From the NCBI GenBank assembly GCA_044238735.1, contig JBIICS010000028.1, positions 1 through 26,179 on the forward strand: a DNA stretch of 26,179 bases, written 5' to 3'. The translations under genes were made by a program, and so were the position numbers. Numbering within the stretch: the first letter of the stretch is position 1; every line of letters starts with the position of its first letter. A model generated the notes under the pieces. The model did not search any database and was not told where the DNA came from. It was given only the letters and a program-made list of their open reading frames with translations. The DNA is from JBIICS01 sp044238735. GTDB taxonomy: Bacteria; Bacteroidota; Bacteroidia; UBA4408. Of this stretch, positions 15,549-23,932 are shown piece by piece.

Positions 15549-16913
15549 ATGGAAAACACTACAAAAAACTTATTTGATTCAATGGTTGAAACACAAAACA
15601 AGACCATGAATAACTGGATGGAAACAACTCAAAAAATGCAAAAAGCAGTAATGGGCGGTGCTTCTGTTGAAAAAGGTTCTGATTTATATAAAGAATGGAT
15701 TAACAACCAGATGAACATTCTTACTAACGCAACTGACGAGTTTAAAAATAAAGCAGCTGAAACCACCCAAAATACCAACTTTAATTCCCAAGAATTTTAC
15801 AAAAACTGGTATTCTAATCAAATGAATATGGTTAAACAAATGATGGATACAAATCAAAATTTGTATAATTCATTTTTAAATTACGGCAAACCTACTTCAG
15901 ACGTAAATGAAAACTTTACCAAAATGAACGAAACTTTAACAGGTTTATACAATAACTGGCAAAACACATTAAATTCTACATTTAATAATTTAATGCAAAA
16001 CATACCTGGAACCAACCAAAACACCTTTAAGGATATGTTTAATGGCATTAACTTGTATTCTAAAATGCAAGATATTATGGCTCCTTGGATGAAATCACTT
16101 TCTACAGGTAACTTTAATGCTGATACTTTAAAAAACATGATGGATCCAGCCAAGGTTAAAGAAATTACTGAAAAATTATTCGAATCATTCTTCCATTACC
16201 CCAATATGAAAGATATGATTGATACTTACACTAAAAATTACGAAACCTATTTCCATAACAACTCAAACTTAAGTAAAGAGTATATGGAAAATTTACGTAA
16301 CACATTTGGTCATTTACCTCTTTTAGCCGGTGGTGATTTCGCAAAATTATCTGGTATCTACAATCAGTTTAACTCCATGTTGCAAACTACTTACGGACCG
16401 GTTATGCGTTTAATTGCTCAATCTCCCGAAAAGAGAAACGTAGAAATAAACATCGAGTTAACTGATAAAATTGCTCAGTTTAGTTTAAAACAAGCTCAAT
16501 TACAATATTTACTTTATACATCTGCACAAACCGCAACTGAAAGAACTGTCGAATTCTTTACTGATAAAGTAAAAAACGGAGCCGAAATAAACAGTTTCCA
16601 AACTGTATTTGGTGAGTGGGTAAGCTTAACTGAAAGAGTTTATTTAGACTTATTTAACAGCGAAGAGTATTCTAAATTAAAAGGTGAATTATTGGCTGAT
16701 GGAATGGCTGCTAAAAAATTAGTAGAAAAACAATACGAGCATCTGTTTGAAAATACCCCTTTTATTTTCCGCTCTGAAATGGATGAATTATATAAAACTA
16801 TTCATGATCTTAAGAAGAAAGTACGTGATTTAGAAGGCCGTTTAGCAGTCAACAATGCTTCTTCAACTGAACTAGAAGAAGACAAAATCTCGAAAACTGC
16901 AAAAAAGAAATAA
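15549..16913 (+). CDS. phaE: Class III PHA synthase subunit PhaE
   Basis: This 454-residue protein is the accessory subunit that stabilises and activates a class III PhaC at the granule surface. Support comes from its place before a class III phaC and from the C-terminal segment at about 409-433 (SEMDELYKTIHDLKKKVRDLEG), which resembles the conserved PhaE end that binds PhaC. The body is helical and Asn/Met/Gln-rich, without signal or membrane segments. The first 142 residues carry a repeated aromatic motif ([LF]Y-x-x-W at 46-50, 83-87 and 133-137). The protein ends in a short acidic and then Lys-rich tail. It is longer than many PhaE proteins (about 350-380). A terminator-like hairpin follows the stop. 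Confidence 0.88.
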   Translation: MENTTKNLFDSMVETQNKTMNNWMETTQKMQKAVMGGASVEKGSDLYKEWINNQMNILTNATDEFKNKAAETTQNTNFNSQEFYKNWYSNQMNMVKQMMDTNQNLYNSFLNYGKPTSDVNENFTKMNETLTGLYNNWQNTLNSTFNNLMQNIPGTNQNTFKDMFNGINLYSKMQDIMAPWMKSLSTGNFNADTLKNMMDPAKVKEITEKLFESFFHYPNMKDMIDTYTKNYETYFHNNSNLSKEYMENLRNTFGHLPLLAGGDFAKLSGIYNQFNSMLQTTYGPVMRLIAQSPEKRNVEINIELTDKIAQFSLKQAQLQYLLYTSAQTATERTVEFFTDKVKNGAEINSFQTVFGEWVSLTERVYLDLFNSEEYSKLKGELLADGMAAKKLVEKQYEHLFENTPFIFRSEMDELYKTIHDLKKKVRDLEGRLAVNNASSTELEEDKISKTAKKK

Positions 16914-16928
16914 TTATTCTAAACCTTT

Positions 16929-16957
16929 AAAAAGGGAAACTTAGGTTTCCCTTTTTT
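16929..16957 (+). terminator. Intrinsic terminator-like hairpin between phaE and phaC
   Basis: The arms AAAAAGGGAAAC (16929-16940) and GTTTCCCTTTTT (16945-16956) pair perfectly around the loop TTAG and are followed by a T run. It lies 15 bases after the phaE stop and 16 bases before the phaC ATG. It may end some phaE transcripts, or reduce phaC expression relative to phaE. Confidence 0.7.
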
Positions 16958-16972
16958 GTTTAAACAAATAAC

Positions 16973-18028
16973 ATGAAATTAGATACCTCAAGCCTTATTA
17001 ATGAAATGGGAGAAACTTCCCAAAAATTAGCCAAAGGATACGAAATACTCAAAGAAATTGGAGAAGTAGAAATAGCCTCCTCACCAAAAACGTTGGAGTA
17101 TACCGAAGATAAACTACGTTTATTTCGGTATACAAGCGATAAACCTGCAAAAGCAAAAACTCCCGTTTTAATTGTTTATGCGTTAGTAAACACTTATAAA
17201 ATGATGGATTTACAACCAGACAGAAGTTATATTCGCAACTTGTTGGATTTGGGATTGGATGTATATTTAATTGATTGGGGATATCCTTCTCACCAGGATC
17301 GTTTTTTAAGTTTAGATGATTACATAAATGGCTATATAAATAATTGTGTTGATTTTATCCGCACTAAGCATAAGCTAGATAAAGTTAACCTGATGGGTAT
17401 TTGTCAGGGCGGTACATTTAGTACCATTTATTCAAGTATTTACCCCAACAAGGTTAAAAACCTGGTAACACTGGTAACCCCAATTGAATTCTCTACGAAC
17501 GACGGCTTACTTTTCAGATGGAGTAAAGACATGGATTTTGATGCATTAGTTGATAATTACAATGGAATTATCCCCGGAGAGTTTTTAAACACCGGATATG
17601 AGATGTTAAAGCCCATGATGAAGTTTAATAAACAAATTGGATTAACCAATATGTTAAATGATAAAGACAAATTAGAGAATTTCCTCCGTATGGAAAAGTG
17701 GATTCAGGATAGTCCAAATCAAGCAGGTGAATGCTTTCGTCAGTTTATGAAAGATTTATATCAGGGGAATAAATTAGTTAAAGGTGAGTTGGTTGTGGGA
17801 ACAAAACAAGTAAACTTAAAAAATATTAGTATGCCCTTATTAAATATTTATGCTACCGAGGATCATTTAGTTCCGCCTACGGCTACAATCCCATTAAATG
17901 ATTTTGTTTCTACATCGGACAAAGAATTGTATAAATTTAAAGGGGGTCACATTGGTGTATTTGTAGGAAGTAAATCTCAAAAAGAATTAGCTCCCGCCGT
18001 TGTAAATTGGATATTAAAAAGAGATTAA
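16973..18028 (+). CDS. phaC: Class III poly(3-hydroxyalkanoate) synthase PhaC
   Basis: This 351-residue alpha/beta-hydrolase polymerises (R)-3-hydroxyacyl-CoA into PHA. The lipase-like box GICQGG (142-147) carries the nucleophile C144; the other triad residues are D297 (ATEDHLVPP) and H326 (GGHIGV). All three are offset by exactly five from C149/D302/H331 of the Allochromatium vinosum class III enzyme. The short length without an N-terminal domain is typical of class III and IV synthases, and the adjacent phaE rather than phaR makes it class III. The ATG sits 59 bases after phaE, just past a hairpin and a 14-base palindrome (16955-16968). A strong terminator follows. No PHA depolymerase, phaA or phaB is seen nearby. 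Confidence 0.95.
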   Translation: MKLDTSSLINEMGETSQKLAKGYEILKEIGEVEIASSPKTLEYTEDKLRLFRYTSDKPAKAKTPVLIVYALVNTYKMMDLQPDRSYIRNLLDLGLDVYLIDWGYPSHQDRFLSLDDYINGYINNCVDFIRTKHKLDKVNLMGICQGGTFSTIYSSIYPNKVKNLVTLVTPIEFSTNDGLLFRWSKDMDFDALVDNYNGIIPGEFLNTGYEMLKPMMKFNKQIGLTNMLNDKDKLENFLRMEKWIQDSPNQAGECFRQFMKDLYQGNKLVKGELVVGTKQVNLKNISMPLLNIYATEDHLVPPTATIPLNDFVSTSDKELYKFKGGHIGVFVGSKSQKELAPAVVNWILKRD

Positions 18029-18099
18029 ATTTACTGAACTGTTTTTTTGTAAAAAAATTAACTTTTGAAATAAACATATTTCTGTATAAGAAATAATCA

Positions 18100-18126
18100 A
18101 AAAATCCCGGTTTATCCGGGATTTTT
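18100..18126 (+). terminator. Intrinsic terminator after phaC
   Basis: The perfect arms AAAAATCCCGG (18100-18110) and CCGGGATTTTT (18116-18126) enclose a five-base loop and end in a T run. The hairpin is about 70 bases downstream of the phaC stop and before the ABC transporter promoter. It should end the pha transcript. Confidence 0.85.
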
Positions 18127-18163
18127 AGTTTATAAGTACTTAATGATTAAGCAAATGATAGAG

Positions 18164-18192
18164 TTGAATAAGAAGTTTTTTATTTATCTTGC
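18164..18192 (+). promoter_or_regulatory. Candidate promoter for the TerB-ABCG gene
   Basis: TTG at 18164-18166 is followed after 18 bases by TATCTTGC (18185-18192), one T short of the Bacteroidota -7 box often seen as TATCTTTGC. The predicted transcript start would be about 10 bases before the ATG at 18210. It fits with the terminator just upstream. Confidence 0.45.
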
Positions 18193-18209
18193 AATAATAA
18201 TTTTTCTTT

Positions 18210-21200
18210 ATGAGTGAGCGTATTTTACGGGCTTTGATGCAACTTTTTGCCATAATTGCAAAAGATGGTGGCGAAGACGATGGGACTAACGATGTGATGA
18301 ATTCACATGGTAAAGAAGTTGTAGAGCTTTTCTTAAAACTTCAATTAAGCTCTGAACTCGTTGAACAATACCTTCAGGTTTATCAAGAATTTTTAGATCA
18401 ACACAATAACGTAGGAGATCAAACTAAAAAAAGAAAAAAAACATCCGTTAACTCTGTAAAGATTTTAAAAATATGTACGGAGATAAACGCTGAGTTAACT
18501 CAAAAACAGAAAGTAGTTGTGTTAATTCGTTTAATTGAATTTATTAATAAATCAGGTATATTAACAGAACAAGAACTAGAATTTGTATCAACTGTATCTT
18601 CTACTTTTAATATAGAAGACGAAGAATTTTCAAGAGCCTTGGCCTTTGCTGGCAAAGCAAGCGATACCTTGCCCGATTCTAACCATTTATTATTTATTAC
18701 CAATTCACTTAATTTAAATTACCAAAAGGCCAAAGTAATTTTAAATGAGAATATACAGGGTGAAGTTAGAGTTCTTCATTTTAACTCAGTTGGCATGTAT
18801 TTTTGCAGATACGTTGGTAAATCGGAGTTATACATCAATGGTCAACCCTTTTCGCCAGAACGCATTTACATACTTAACCCGGGCTCATCAATAAGAAGTT
18901 CAAAGGTTCTCCCTATTTATTATTCGGACATTATCGGAAAATTTTTGAGCAACGAAGGCCAGAAGAAAATTAGTTTTGTTGCCCGCGAACTCGAGTTTAA
19001 ATTTAAAGGAGGTAAACAAGGTTTATACCCGCTCAATTTTAGAGAGGAATCCGGAAGATTAATTGGGATTATGGGAGGTAGTGGCGCCGGTAAATCTACT
19101 TTACTTAATATTCTTAATGGCAATGAAACAACCACCACTGGGGAAGTACTGATTAATGGTTACAACCTCCACACTGAAAAAGACAAGCTGGAGGGTGTAA
19201 TAGGATATGTATCGCAGGATGATCTATTAATTGAGGAACTCACCGTTTTTCAAAACCTTTTTTACAATGCCAAATTGTGTTTTGCCCAATATTCTGACGA
19301 ACGCATCACCATAATAGTTAATCGCTTATTACAGGAATTAGGTTTATCGGATACTGCCGATCTAAAAGTGGGATCCCCACTAGAAAAAACCATTTCGGGC
19401 GGTCAACGTAAACGATTAAACATAGCCTTGGAGCTGATTAGAGAGCCCTCTGTGCTCTTTGTAGATGAGCCTACTTCCGGTTTATCATCACGCGACTCGG
19501 AAAACATTATGGACCTTTTAAAGGAACTGGCTTTAAAAGGCAAATTGGTATTTGTTGTTATTCACCAACCCTCATCAGATATTTTTAAGATGTTTGATAA
19601 ATTGCTCATCTTAGATTTGGGTGGTTATCCTATTTATTACAACGATCCGGTAGAAGCGGTATCTTATTTTAAGCATAAAGTTAATCATGTTAATCCGGAC
19701 GAAAGCGAATGTAACCGATGCGGTAATGTAAATCCGGAACAGATTTTCAATATAATTGAAATGAAGGTAGTAGATGAATACGGTAACGAAACACACAGCC
19801 GAAAAATATTACCCAAAGAGTGGAATGAAAGTTTTTTAAAAGCAGGCGGCGATCATCGGTTTGAAAAAGAAGATATACAAGATATTCCACCTTCAACTTT
19901 CAAAATCCCTAAAAAATTAAATCAGTTTAAAGTATTTATTACACGCGACGTTCTCTCCAAGCTAACTAACAAACAGTATATGCTGATTAGTTTGTTGGAG
20001 GCCCCTCTCCTTTCCTTTATATTAGCCTTTTTGGTAAGGTACTTTAAAACAGATTCTGCGCACACGGGGTCATATGTTTTTAGAGAAAATGAAAATATTG
20101 TCGCCTTTATTTTTATGTCGGTAGTTGTTTCATTGTTTATAGGGTTAACCGTTAGTGCAGAAGAAATTATCAAAGACCGAAAAATTTTAAAAAGAGAAAG
20201 CTTTTTAAACCTGAGCAGAGGAAGTTATTTAGCCTCTAAAATAAGTATCATGTTTACGTTGTCGGCCATACAAACATTATCCTACATTATTATTGGTAAT
20301 TTGTTTTTAGGGATACACGGTATGTATACCGATTATTTCTTAATCCTTTTTTCCACTTCCTGTTTCGCCAATATATTAGGATTAAATATATCTGCCAGCT
20401 TTAACAGCGCCATAACCATTTATATTTTAATTCCTTTTTTAATTATTCCGCAACTTTTATTAAGTGGCTTGGTAGTAAAATTTGAAAAATTAAACCCCTG
20501 GATTACCAGCCAAACTTTAGTTCCGCTTACAGGCGATTTAATGGCTAGCAGGTGGGCATTTGAGGCTCTAGTCGTAAATCAGTTTAAGAATAATGAATTT
20601 GAAAACTATTTTTATTCATTTGATAAAATTCAAAGTCAAACTACATTTAAAAAAGATTACTGGTTAAAGGAAATGGAGAAAAAGGTAAATCGTTTGGACA
20701 TTCATTATGGCAAACCCGAATTTGCTGAAGAAGCTAAAAGCGACTTACGAACACTAGTTAATGAATTAGAAAAAGAAATTAGAGAGTATAAAGGTTTTAA
20801 ACTACCATTAATAGAAGATTTAAAAAAAGGCAATTACACCTACAAAACAAGCGAAGATTTAAAAGCATTTTTTGAAATTCTAAGAAAGAATTATGTGAAA
20901 ATGTTTAATAAGGCCGGCATGGATAAAGATGCCGTTATTTATAAACTTGAAAAAGCCGATAAGGCAAAATTCTTAAAATTGAAGGATAGCTTTTTTAATC
21001 AGAATTTAGAAGACCTAGTTAAGAATTCATCGGAGCTTGACAAGATTGTAGAAATAAACGGTTATTTTATTCAAAGAAGTGAGCCTATTTTTAAAGATGG
21101 AAGCAGAAAGGAGTTTGTACGCGCACATTTTTATGCACCCCGTAAAAATGTATTCGGCAAAATGATAGATACTTATTGGGTTAATTTTGCTGTTATTTGG

Positions 21201-21299
21201 TTTATGACTTTAGTATTAATCTTTACTCTATACTTTGATGCCCTTAAAAAACTACTTGATTTTGGAGAAAAACTAAGTTTTAATTTCATCAAGAAATAA
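18210..21299 (+). CDS. TerB / FHA-like / ABCG-type transporter fusion
   Basis: This 1029-residue protein combines several modules. Residues 1-150 are helical and acidic and resemble the TerB tellurite-resistance fold. Residues about 170-245 are beta-rich and FHA-like (ELYINGQPFSPERIYILNPGS). An ABC ATPase follows: Walker A GGSGAGKS (289-296), signature SGGQ (396-399), Walker B D419/E420 and H-loop H452. Then come five hydrophobic helices (about 590-770), a soluble Lys/Glu-rich domain of some 200 residues and a last helix near 990-1010. NBD before membrane domain is the ABCG/White order. The inserted soluble domain before the last helix is probably extracytoplasmic. A CNRCG motif lies just after the ATPase. 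The substrate is unknown. It has its own promoter and a likely monocistronic layout. Confidence 0.85.
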   Translation: MSERILRALMQLFAIIAKDGGEDDGTNDVMNSHGKEVVELFLKLQLSSELVEQYLQVYQEFLDQHNNVGDQTKKRKKTSVNSVKILKICTEINAELTQKQKVVVLIRLIEFINKSGILTEQELEFVSTVSSTFNIEDEEFSRALAFAGKASDTLPDSNHLLFITNSLNLNYQKAKVILNENIQGEVRVLHFNSVGMYFCRYVGKSELYINGQPFSPERIYILNPGSSIRSSKVLPIYYSDIIGKFLSNEGQKKISFVARELEFKFKGGKQGLYPLNFREESGRLIGIMGGSGAGKSTLLNILNGNETTTTGEVLINGYNLHTEKDKLEGVIGYVSQDDLLIEELTVFQNLFYNAKLCFAQYSDERITIIVNRLLQELGLSDTADLKVGSPLEKTISGGQRKRLNIALELIREPSVLFVDEPTSGLSSRDSENIMDLLKELALKGKLVFVVIHQPSSDIFKMFDKLLILDLGGYPIYYNDPVEAVSYFKHKVNHVNPDESECNRCGNVNPEQIFNIIEMKVVDEYGNETHSRKILPKEWNESFLKAGGDHRFEKEDIQDIPPSTFKIPKKLNQFKVFITRDVLSKLTNKQYMLISLLEAPLLSFILAFLVRYFKTDSAHTGSYVFRENENIVAFIFMSVVVSLFIGLTVSAEEIIKDRKILKRESFLNLSRGSYLASKISIMFTLSAIQTLSYIIIGNLFLGIHGMYTDYFLILFSTSCFANILGLNISASFNSAITIYILIPFLIIPQLLLSGLVVKFEKLNPWITSQTLVPLTGDLMASRWAFEALVVNQFKNNEFENYFYSFDKIQSQTTFKKDYWLKEMEKKVNRLDIHYGKPEFAEEAKSDLRTLVNELEKEIREYKGFKLPLIEDLKKGNYTYKTSEDLKAFFEILRKNYVKMFNKAGMDKDAVIYKLEKADKAKFLKLKDSFFNQNLEDLVKNSSELDKIVEINGYFIQRSEPIFKDGSRKEFVRAHFYAPRKNVFGKMIDTYWVNFAVIWFMTLVLIFTLYFDALKKLLDFGEKLSFNFIKK

Positions 21300-21334
21300 G
21301 CTATTTAACAGTTAATATTTTAAATTACTGATCC

Positions 21335-21350
21335 AGTATATCAATATACT
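21335..21350 (+). terminator. Weak hairpin at the end of the ABC transporter gene
   Basis: AGTATAT and ATATACT form an AT-only stem followed by TTTT, 36 bases after the transporter stop. It overlaps the last codons of the convergent lipoprotein gene. It is the only stem in this short convergent gap and would be weak. Confidence 0.3.
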
Positions 21351-21694
21351 TTTACCTCAAGTTTTTGAATTAAGTTAACTGAATAAATCTCTTGTTCTGC
21401 TATAATTTTCCCATTGGATATAATTCTCAATAAATAATCTTCTTTCGGGCCATTTGTGTTTAAGGTTATGGAGGCCAGTTCACCTGCTTCAAAATTTTCT
21501 AAAATCCCCGAGTTCCAATTTATCTGATTTACAGGCCCAACTAACTCATCAACACCTCCCGCTTTTTTGTATGAAATTGAATAATTACTGCTTCCGTTTA
21601 ATCTCTTTACCGTGTATGATACGGTAATTCCAATATCCTCTTTTTTACAGGAAACAAGAAGTACTAACAAACAATAAAAGAAGCTTTTAATCAA
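21341..21694 (-). CDS. Small putative lipoprotein of unknown function
   Basis: This 117-residue protein has a lipoprotein signal peptide (MIKSFFYCLLVLLVSC) with the lipobox LVSC and lipidation cysteine C16, followed by KKED, a charged start common among exported lipoproteins of this phylum. The rest (about 20-117) is predicted to be beta-rich with alternating hydrophobic residues, similar in feel to small immunoglobulin-like or transthyretin-like domains, but I recognise no family. It is convergent with the ABC transporter and 128 bases downstream of pdxA; it may be on its own transcript. It is probably membrane-anchored in the envelope. Confidence 0.72.
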   Translation of the reverse strand: MIKSFFYCLLVLLVSCKKEDIGITVSYTVKRLNGSSNYSISYKKAGGVDELVGPVNQINWNSGILENFEAGELASITLNTNGPKEDYLLRIISNGKIIAEQEIYSVNLIQKLEVKVY

Positions 21695-21822
21695 TTTTAC
21701 AAGTGTTACATTAAATTTAGGCTAAATCCGCAAAAAAGGAATTTAAAAACAAATTCATAATGAAAAATTAATCCACTACCTGCAAAGAAAATGATGCAAA
21801 AAAAGAGAAGAATTAAAAGTAT

Positions 21823-22896
21823 CTATTCTATTGCCCTTCTTTCATTTCGGCTGGGCTTAGAAAAAGCCAAAGGATTTTCAGTGAGTTCAGCAAATTCCTC
21901 TCTGCATTTAACAATATCAATAGCTGTATATATCGCCTCTCTAAAAGATTGTTCGCTTGCCTTATTTTGGCCTGCTATATCATAAGCTACGCCGTGGTCG
22001 GGAGAAGTACGAACAAATGGTAACCCGGCAGTAAAATTAACACCACCGCCAAACGCCAGAGTTTTAAAGGGAACCAAGCCCTGATCGTGATACATACTTA
22101 ATATACCATCAAACTTAGTAAAGGAACCCGAACCAAAGAAACCATCAGCCGCAAAAGGGCCCATCACAATATAACCTTCGGCTTTTAATTTTTCTATGGC
22201 TGGTATAATAATATTTTGTTCTTCATGCCCCATTAAACCATTATCGCCGTTATGCGGATTTAAACCTAATACCGCTATTTTAGGTTTACGAATTCTAAAA
22301 TCCTGTACTAATGAATTGAGCATTACCTTGGCCTTTGCCATAATTTTTTCCTGAGATAGTTGTTTAGACACATCCGATACAGCAATATGACCTGTAACAG
22401 TACCTACACGCAAATCGTTATTACACAACAACATCAGGTAATCTTTTTTACCGGCCTGTTCAGCCAGAAATTCAGTATGACCAGCAAAATTAAATTTATC
22501 GTTTTGAATATTTTTCTTATTAATAGGTGCAGTTACCAAAGCGTCAATCTCTCCGTTTTTTAAGTCGCTAACCGCTCTTTCAAGCGATTGAAAAGCATAT
22601 TGACCGCCAATTTCAGTTTGTTGACCAATTTCAACTTTGGCTTCATCCTCCCACACATTAATTAAATTAGGTATTTTGCTACCCGCCTGAGTTGCAGATT
22701 TGATTATATTAAATTGATAATCGTTTAGATTTAAGGTTTTGCGATAAAATGAAAACAATTTGGAAGAGCCGTAAATAACAGGAATACAAACCTTCATCAT
22801 CATGGATTCTGAGAACGTTTTAAGAATAATTTCCGGCCCAATTCCGTTGATATCGCCAACGCTTATTCCTATTTTTAGTAAGTTATTGTTTTCCAT
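21823..22896 (-). CDS. pdxA: 4-hydroxythreonine-4-phosphate dehydrogenase (PdxA)
   Basis: This 357-residue NAD-dependent enzyme oxidises 4-phospho-hydroxy-threonine in the DXP-dependent route to pyridoxal 5'-phosphate. It starts with the family signature GISVGDINGIGPEI (10-23). The divalent metal ligands H170 (TGHIAV), H215 (LNPHNGD) and H270 (MYHDQG) and the substrate residue H140 (AGHTE) are each offset by four from the E. coli numbering. Length is slightly above the usual 330. The pathway partner pdxJ is not in the window. The region upstream (22897-23084) carries an inverted-repeat element and a short tandem repeat, so its promoter is not obvious. Confidence 0.95.
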   Translation of the reverse strand: MENNNLLKIGISVGDINGIGPEIILKTFSESMMMKVCIPVIYGSSKLFSFYRKTLNLNDYQFNIIKSATQAGSKIPNLINVWEDEAKVEIGQQTEIGGQYAFQSLERAVSDLKNGEIDALVTAPINKKNIQNDKFNFAGHTEFLAEQAGKKDYLMLLCNNDLRVGTVTGHIAVSDVSKQLSQEKIMAKAKVMLNSLVQDFRIRKPKIAVLGLNPHNGDNGLMGHEEQNIIIPAIEKLKAEGYIVMGPFAADGFFGSGSFTKFDGILSMYHDQGLVPFKTLAFGGGVNFTAGLPFVRTSPDHGVAYDIAGQNKASEQSFREAIYTAIDIVKCREEFAELTENPLAFSKPSRNERRAIE

Positions 22897-22924
22897 ATTT
22901 TTCTTTTTAAGAATAATTTTGAAG

Positions 22925-23021
22925 ATTTAGAAAGTTTTGAAAATTGTAATGAATAAAATTACAACAAATCAATTTTTGGATATGATTTTAAAACCTTCCT
23001 AATTTTCTAAACTTTCTAAAT
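22925..23021. repeat. 97-base element with 21-base near-perfect inverted repeats
   Basis: The arms 22925-22945 and 23001-23021 are reverse complements at 20 of 21 positions and flank a 55-base centre, which itself holds a small TTGTAAT/ATTACAA hairpin (22944-22964). The element fills most of the dapD-pdxA spacer. It could act as a long hairpin in the transcript, or be a small MITE- or REP-like element. I see no clear target-site duplication at its edges. Confidence 0.7.
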
Positions 23022-23030
23022 TAAATTTTC

Positions 23031-23051
23031 TTTGTTCTTTGTTCTTTGCTC
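23031..23051. repeat. Heptamer tandem repeat (TTTGTTC, three copies)
   Basis: Three adjacent copies of TTTGTTC, the last with one change (TTTGCTC), lie between the inverted-repeat element and dapD. The array is short, 21 bases, and would be prone to length change by slippage. It is in the spacer upstream of pdxA. Confidence 0.65.
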
Positions 23052-23084
23052 ATTATTCTCTCCCCTTAACTTCACATCAATAAA

Positions 23085-23891
23085 TTAGACAGCTACATCA
23101 TAATCCCTTAAAGCATCATTAAGGGATGTTTTTAAATCGGTACTCGCTTTTCTTTTTCCAATAATTAAGGCGCAAGGAACCTGAAATTCACCAGCCGGAA
23201 ATTTTTTAGTATAACTACCCGGAATTACAACAGAACGCGAAGGAACAAAACCAGTATACTCTAAAGGTTTATCTCCCGAAACATCAATAATTTTAGTTGA
23301 TTTGGTTAATACCACATTAGCGCCCAAAACTGCTTCTTTCTGAACATGAACTCCTTCTACCACAATACAACGGGATCCAATAAAACATCCATCTTCAATA
23401 ATTACCGGTGCAGCCTGAACGGGCTCCAAAACTCCACCAATACCTACACCACCGCTTAAGTGTACATTTTTCCCAATTTGAGCACACGATCCAACCGTTG
23501 CCCAAGTATCAACCATGGTACCACTGTCTACATAAGCACCTATATTTACATAACTGGGCATCATAATTACACCCGAAGCCAAAAATGCACCATAACGGGC
23601 AACCGCATGCGGTACAACCCTAACCCCCAATTGAGCATAATTACGTTTTAACAACATTTTATCATAAAACTCAAGCGGGCCAATCTCAATAGTTTCCATT
23701 TTTTGAATTGGAAAATATAAAATTACAGCCTTTTTAACCCAATCGTTTACCTGCCATTTATCCCCAACAGGTTCGGCAACGCGTAATCTTCCTTTATCTA
23801 ACTCCTCTATTACGTTTCGAATGGTTTTTTGAGTATTTTCCTCTTTTAAAAGTTCGCGGTTAAGCCAGGCGGCTTCAATAATTTCTTTCAT
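23085..23891 (-). CDS. dapD: Tetrahydrodipicolinate N-succinyltransferase (DapD)
   Basis: This 268-residue enzyme succinylates tetrahydrodipicolinate in the succinylase branch of lysine and meso-diaminopimelate synthesis, feeding cell-wall precursors. The N-terminal part (about 1-95) is helical, and from about 100 to 200 the protein shows left-handed beta-helix hexapeptide repeats (for example IGAYVDSGTMVDTWATVG and IGKNVHLSGGVGIGG, 117-153). The DTWATVGSCAQIG block is diagnostic of DapD. Length fits the family (about 270). It starts 41 bases after the NlpC/P60 gene and has its own -7-like box, so it may be transcribed both alone and with the peptidase gene. Confidence 0.95.
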   Translation of the reverse strand: MKEIIEAAWLNRELLKEENTQKTIRNVIEELDKGRLRVAEPVGDKWQVNDWVKKAVILYFPIQKMETIEIGPLEFYDKMLLKRNYAQLGVRVVPHAVARYGAFLASGVIMMPSYVNIGAYVDSGTMVDTWATVGSCAQIGKNVHLSGGVGIGGVLEPVQAAPVIIEDGCFIGSRCIVVEGVHVQKEAVLGANVVLTKSTKIIDVSGDKPLEYTGFVPSRSVVIPGSYTKKFPAGEFQVPCALIIGKRKASTDLKTSLNDALRDYDVAV

Positions 23892-23910
23892 CTAATAAAA
23901 GTTGTTTCCG

Positions 23911-23918
23911 CAAAAATA
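23911..23918 (-). promoter_or_regulatory. Candidate -7 box for dapD
   Basis: The minus strand reads TATTTTTGC here, an exact TAnnTTTG match and the form most often seen in this phylum, 20 bases before the dapD ATG. The nearest upstream TTG (23941-23943) is 22 bases away rather than 19. It lies just past the stop of the upstream peptidase gene. Confidence 0.45.
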
Positions 23919-23932
23919 CTCATTTAATTAAG

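Noticed and set aside
23031..23051. Possible CRISPR or long repeat array
   Set aside because: Only three seven-base units with no spacers and no cas genes nearby.
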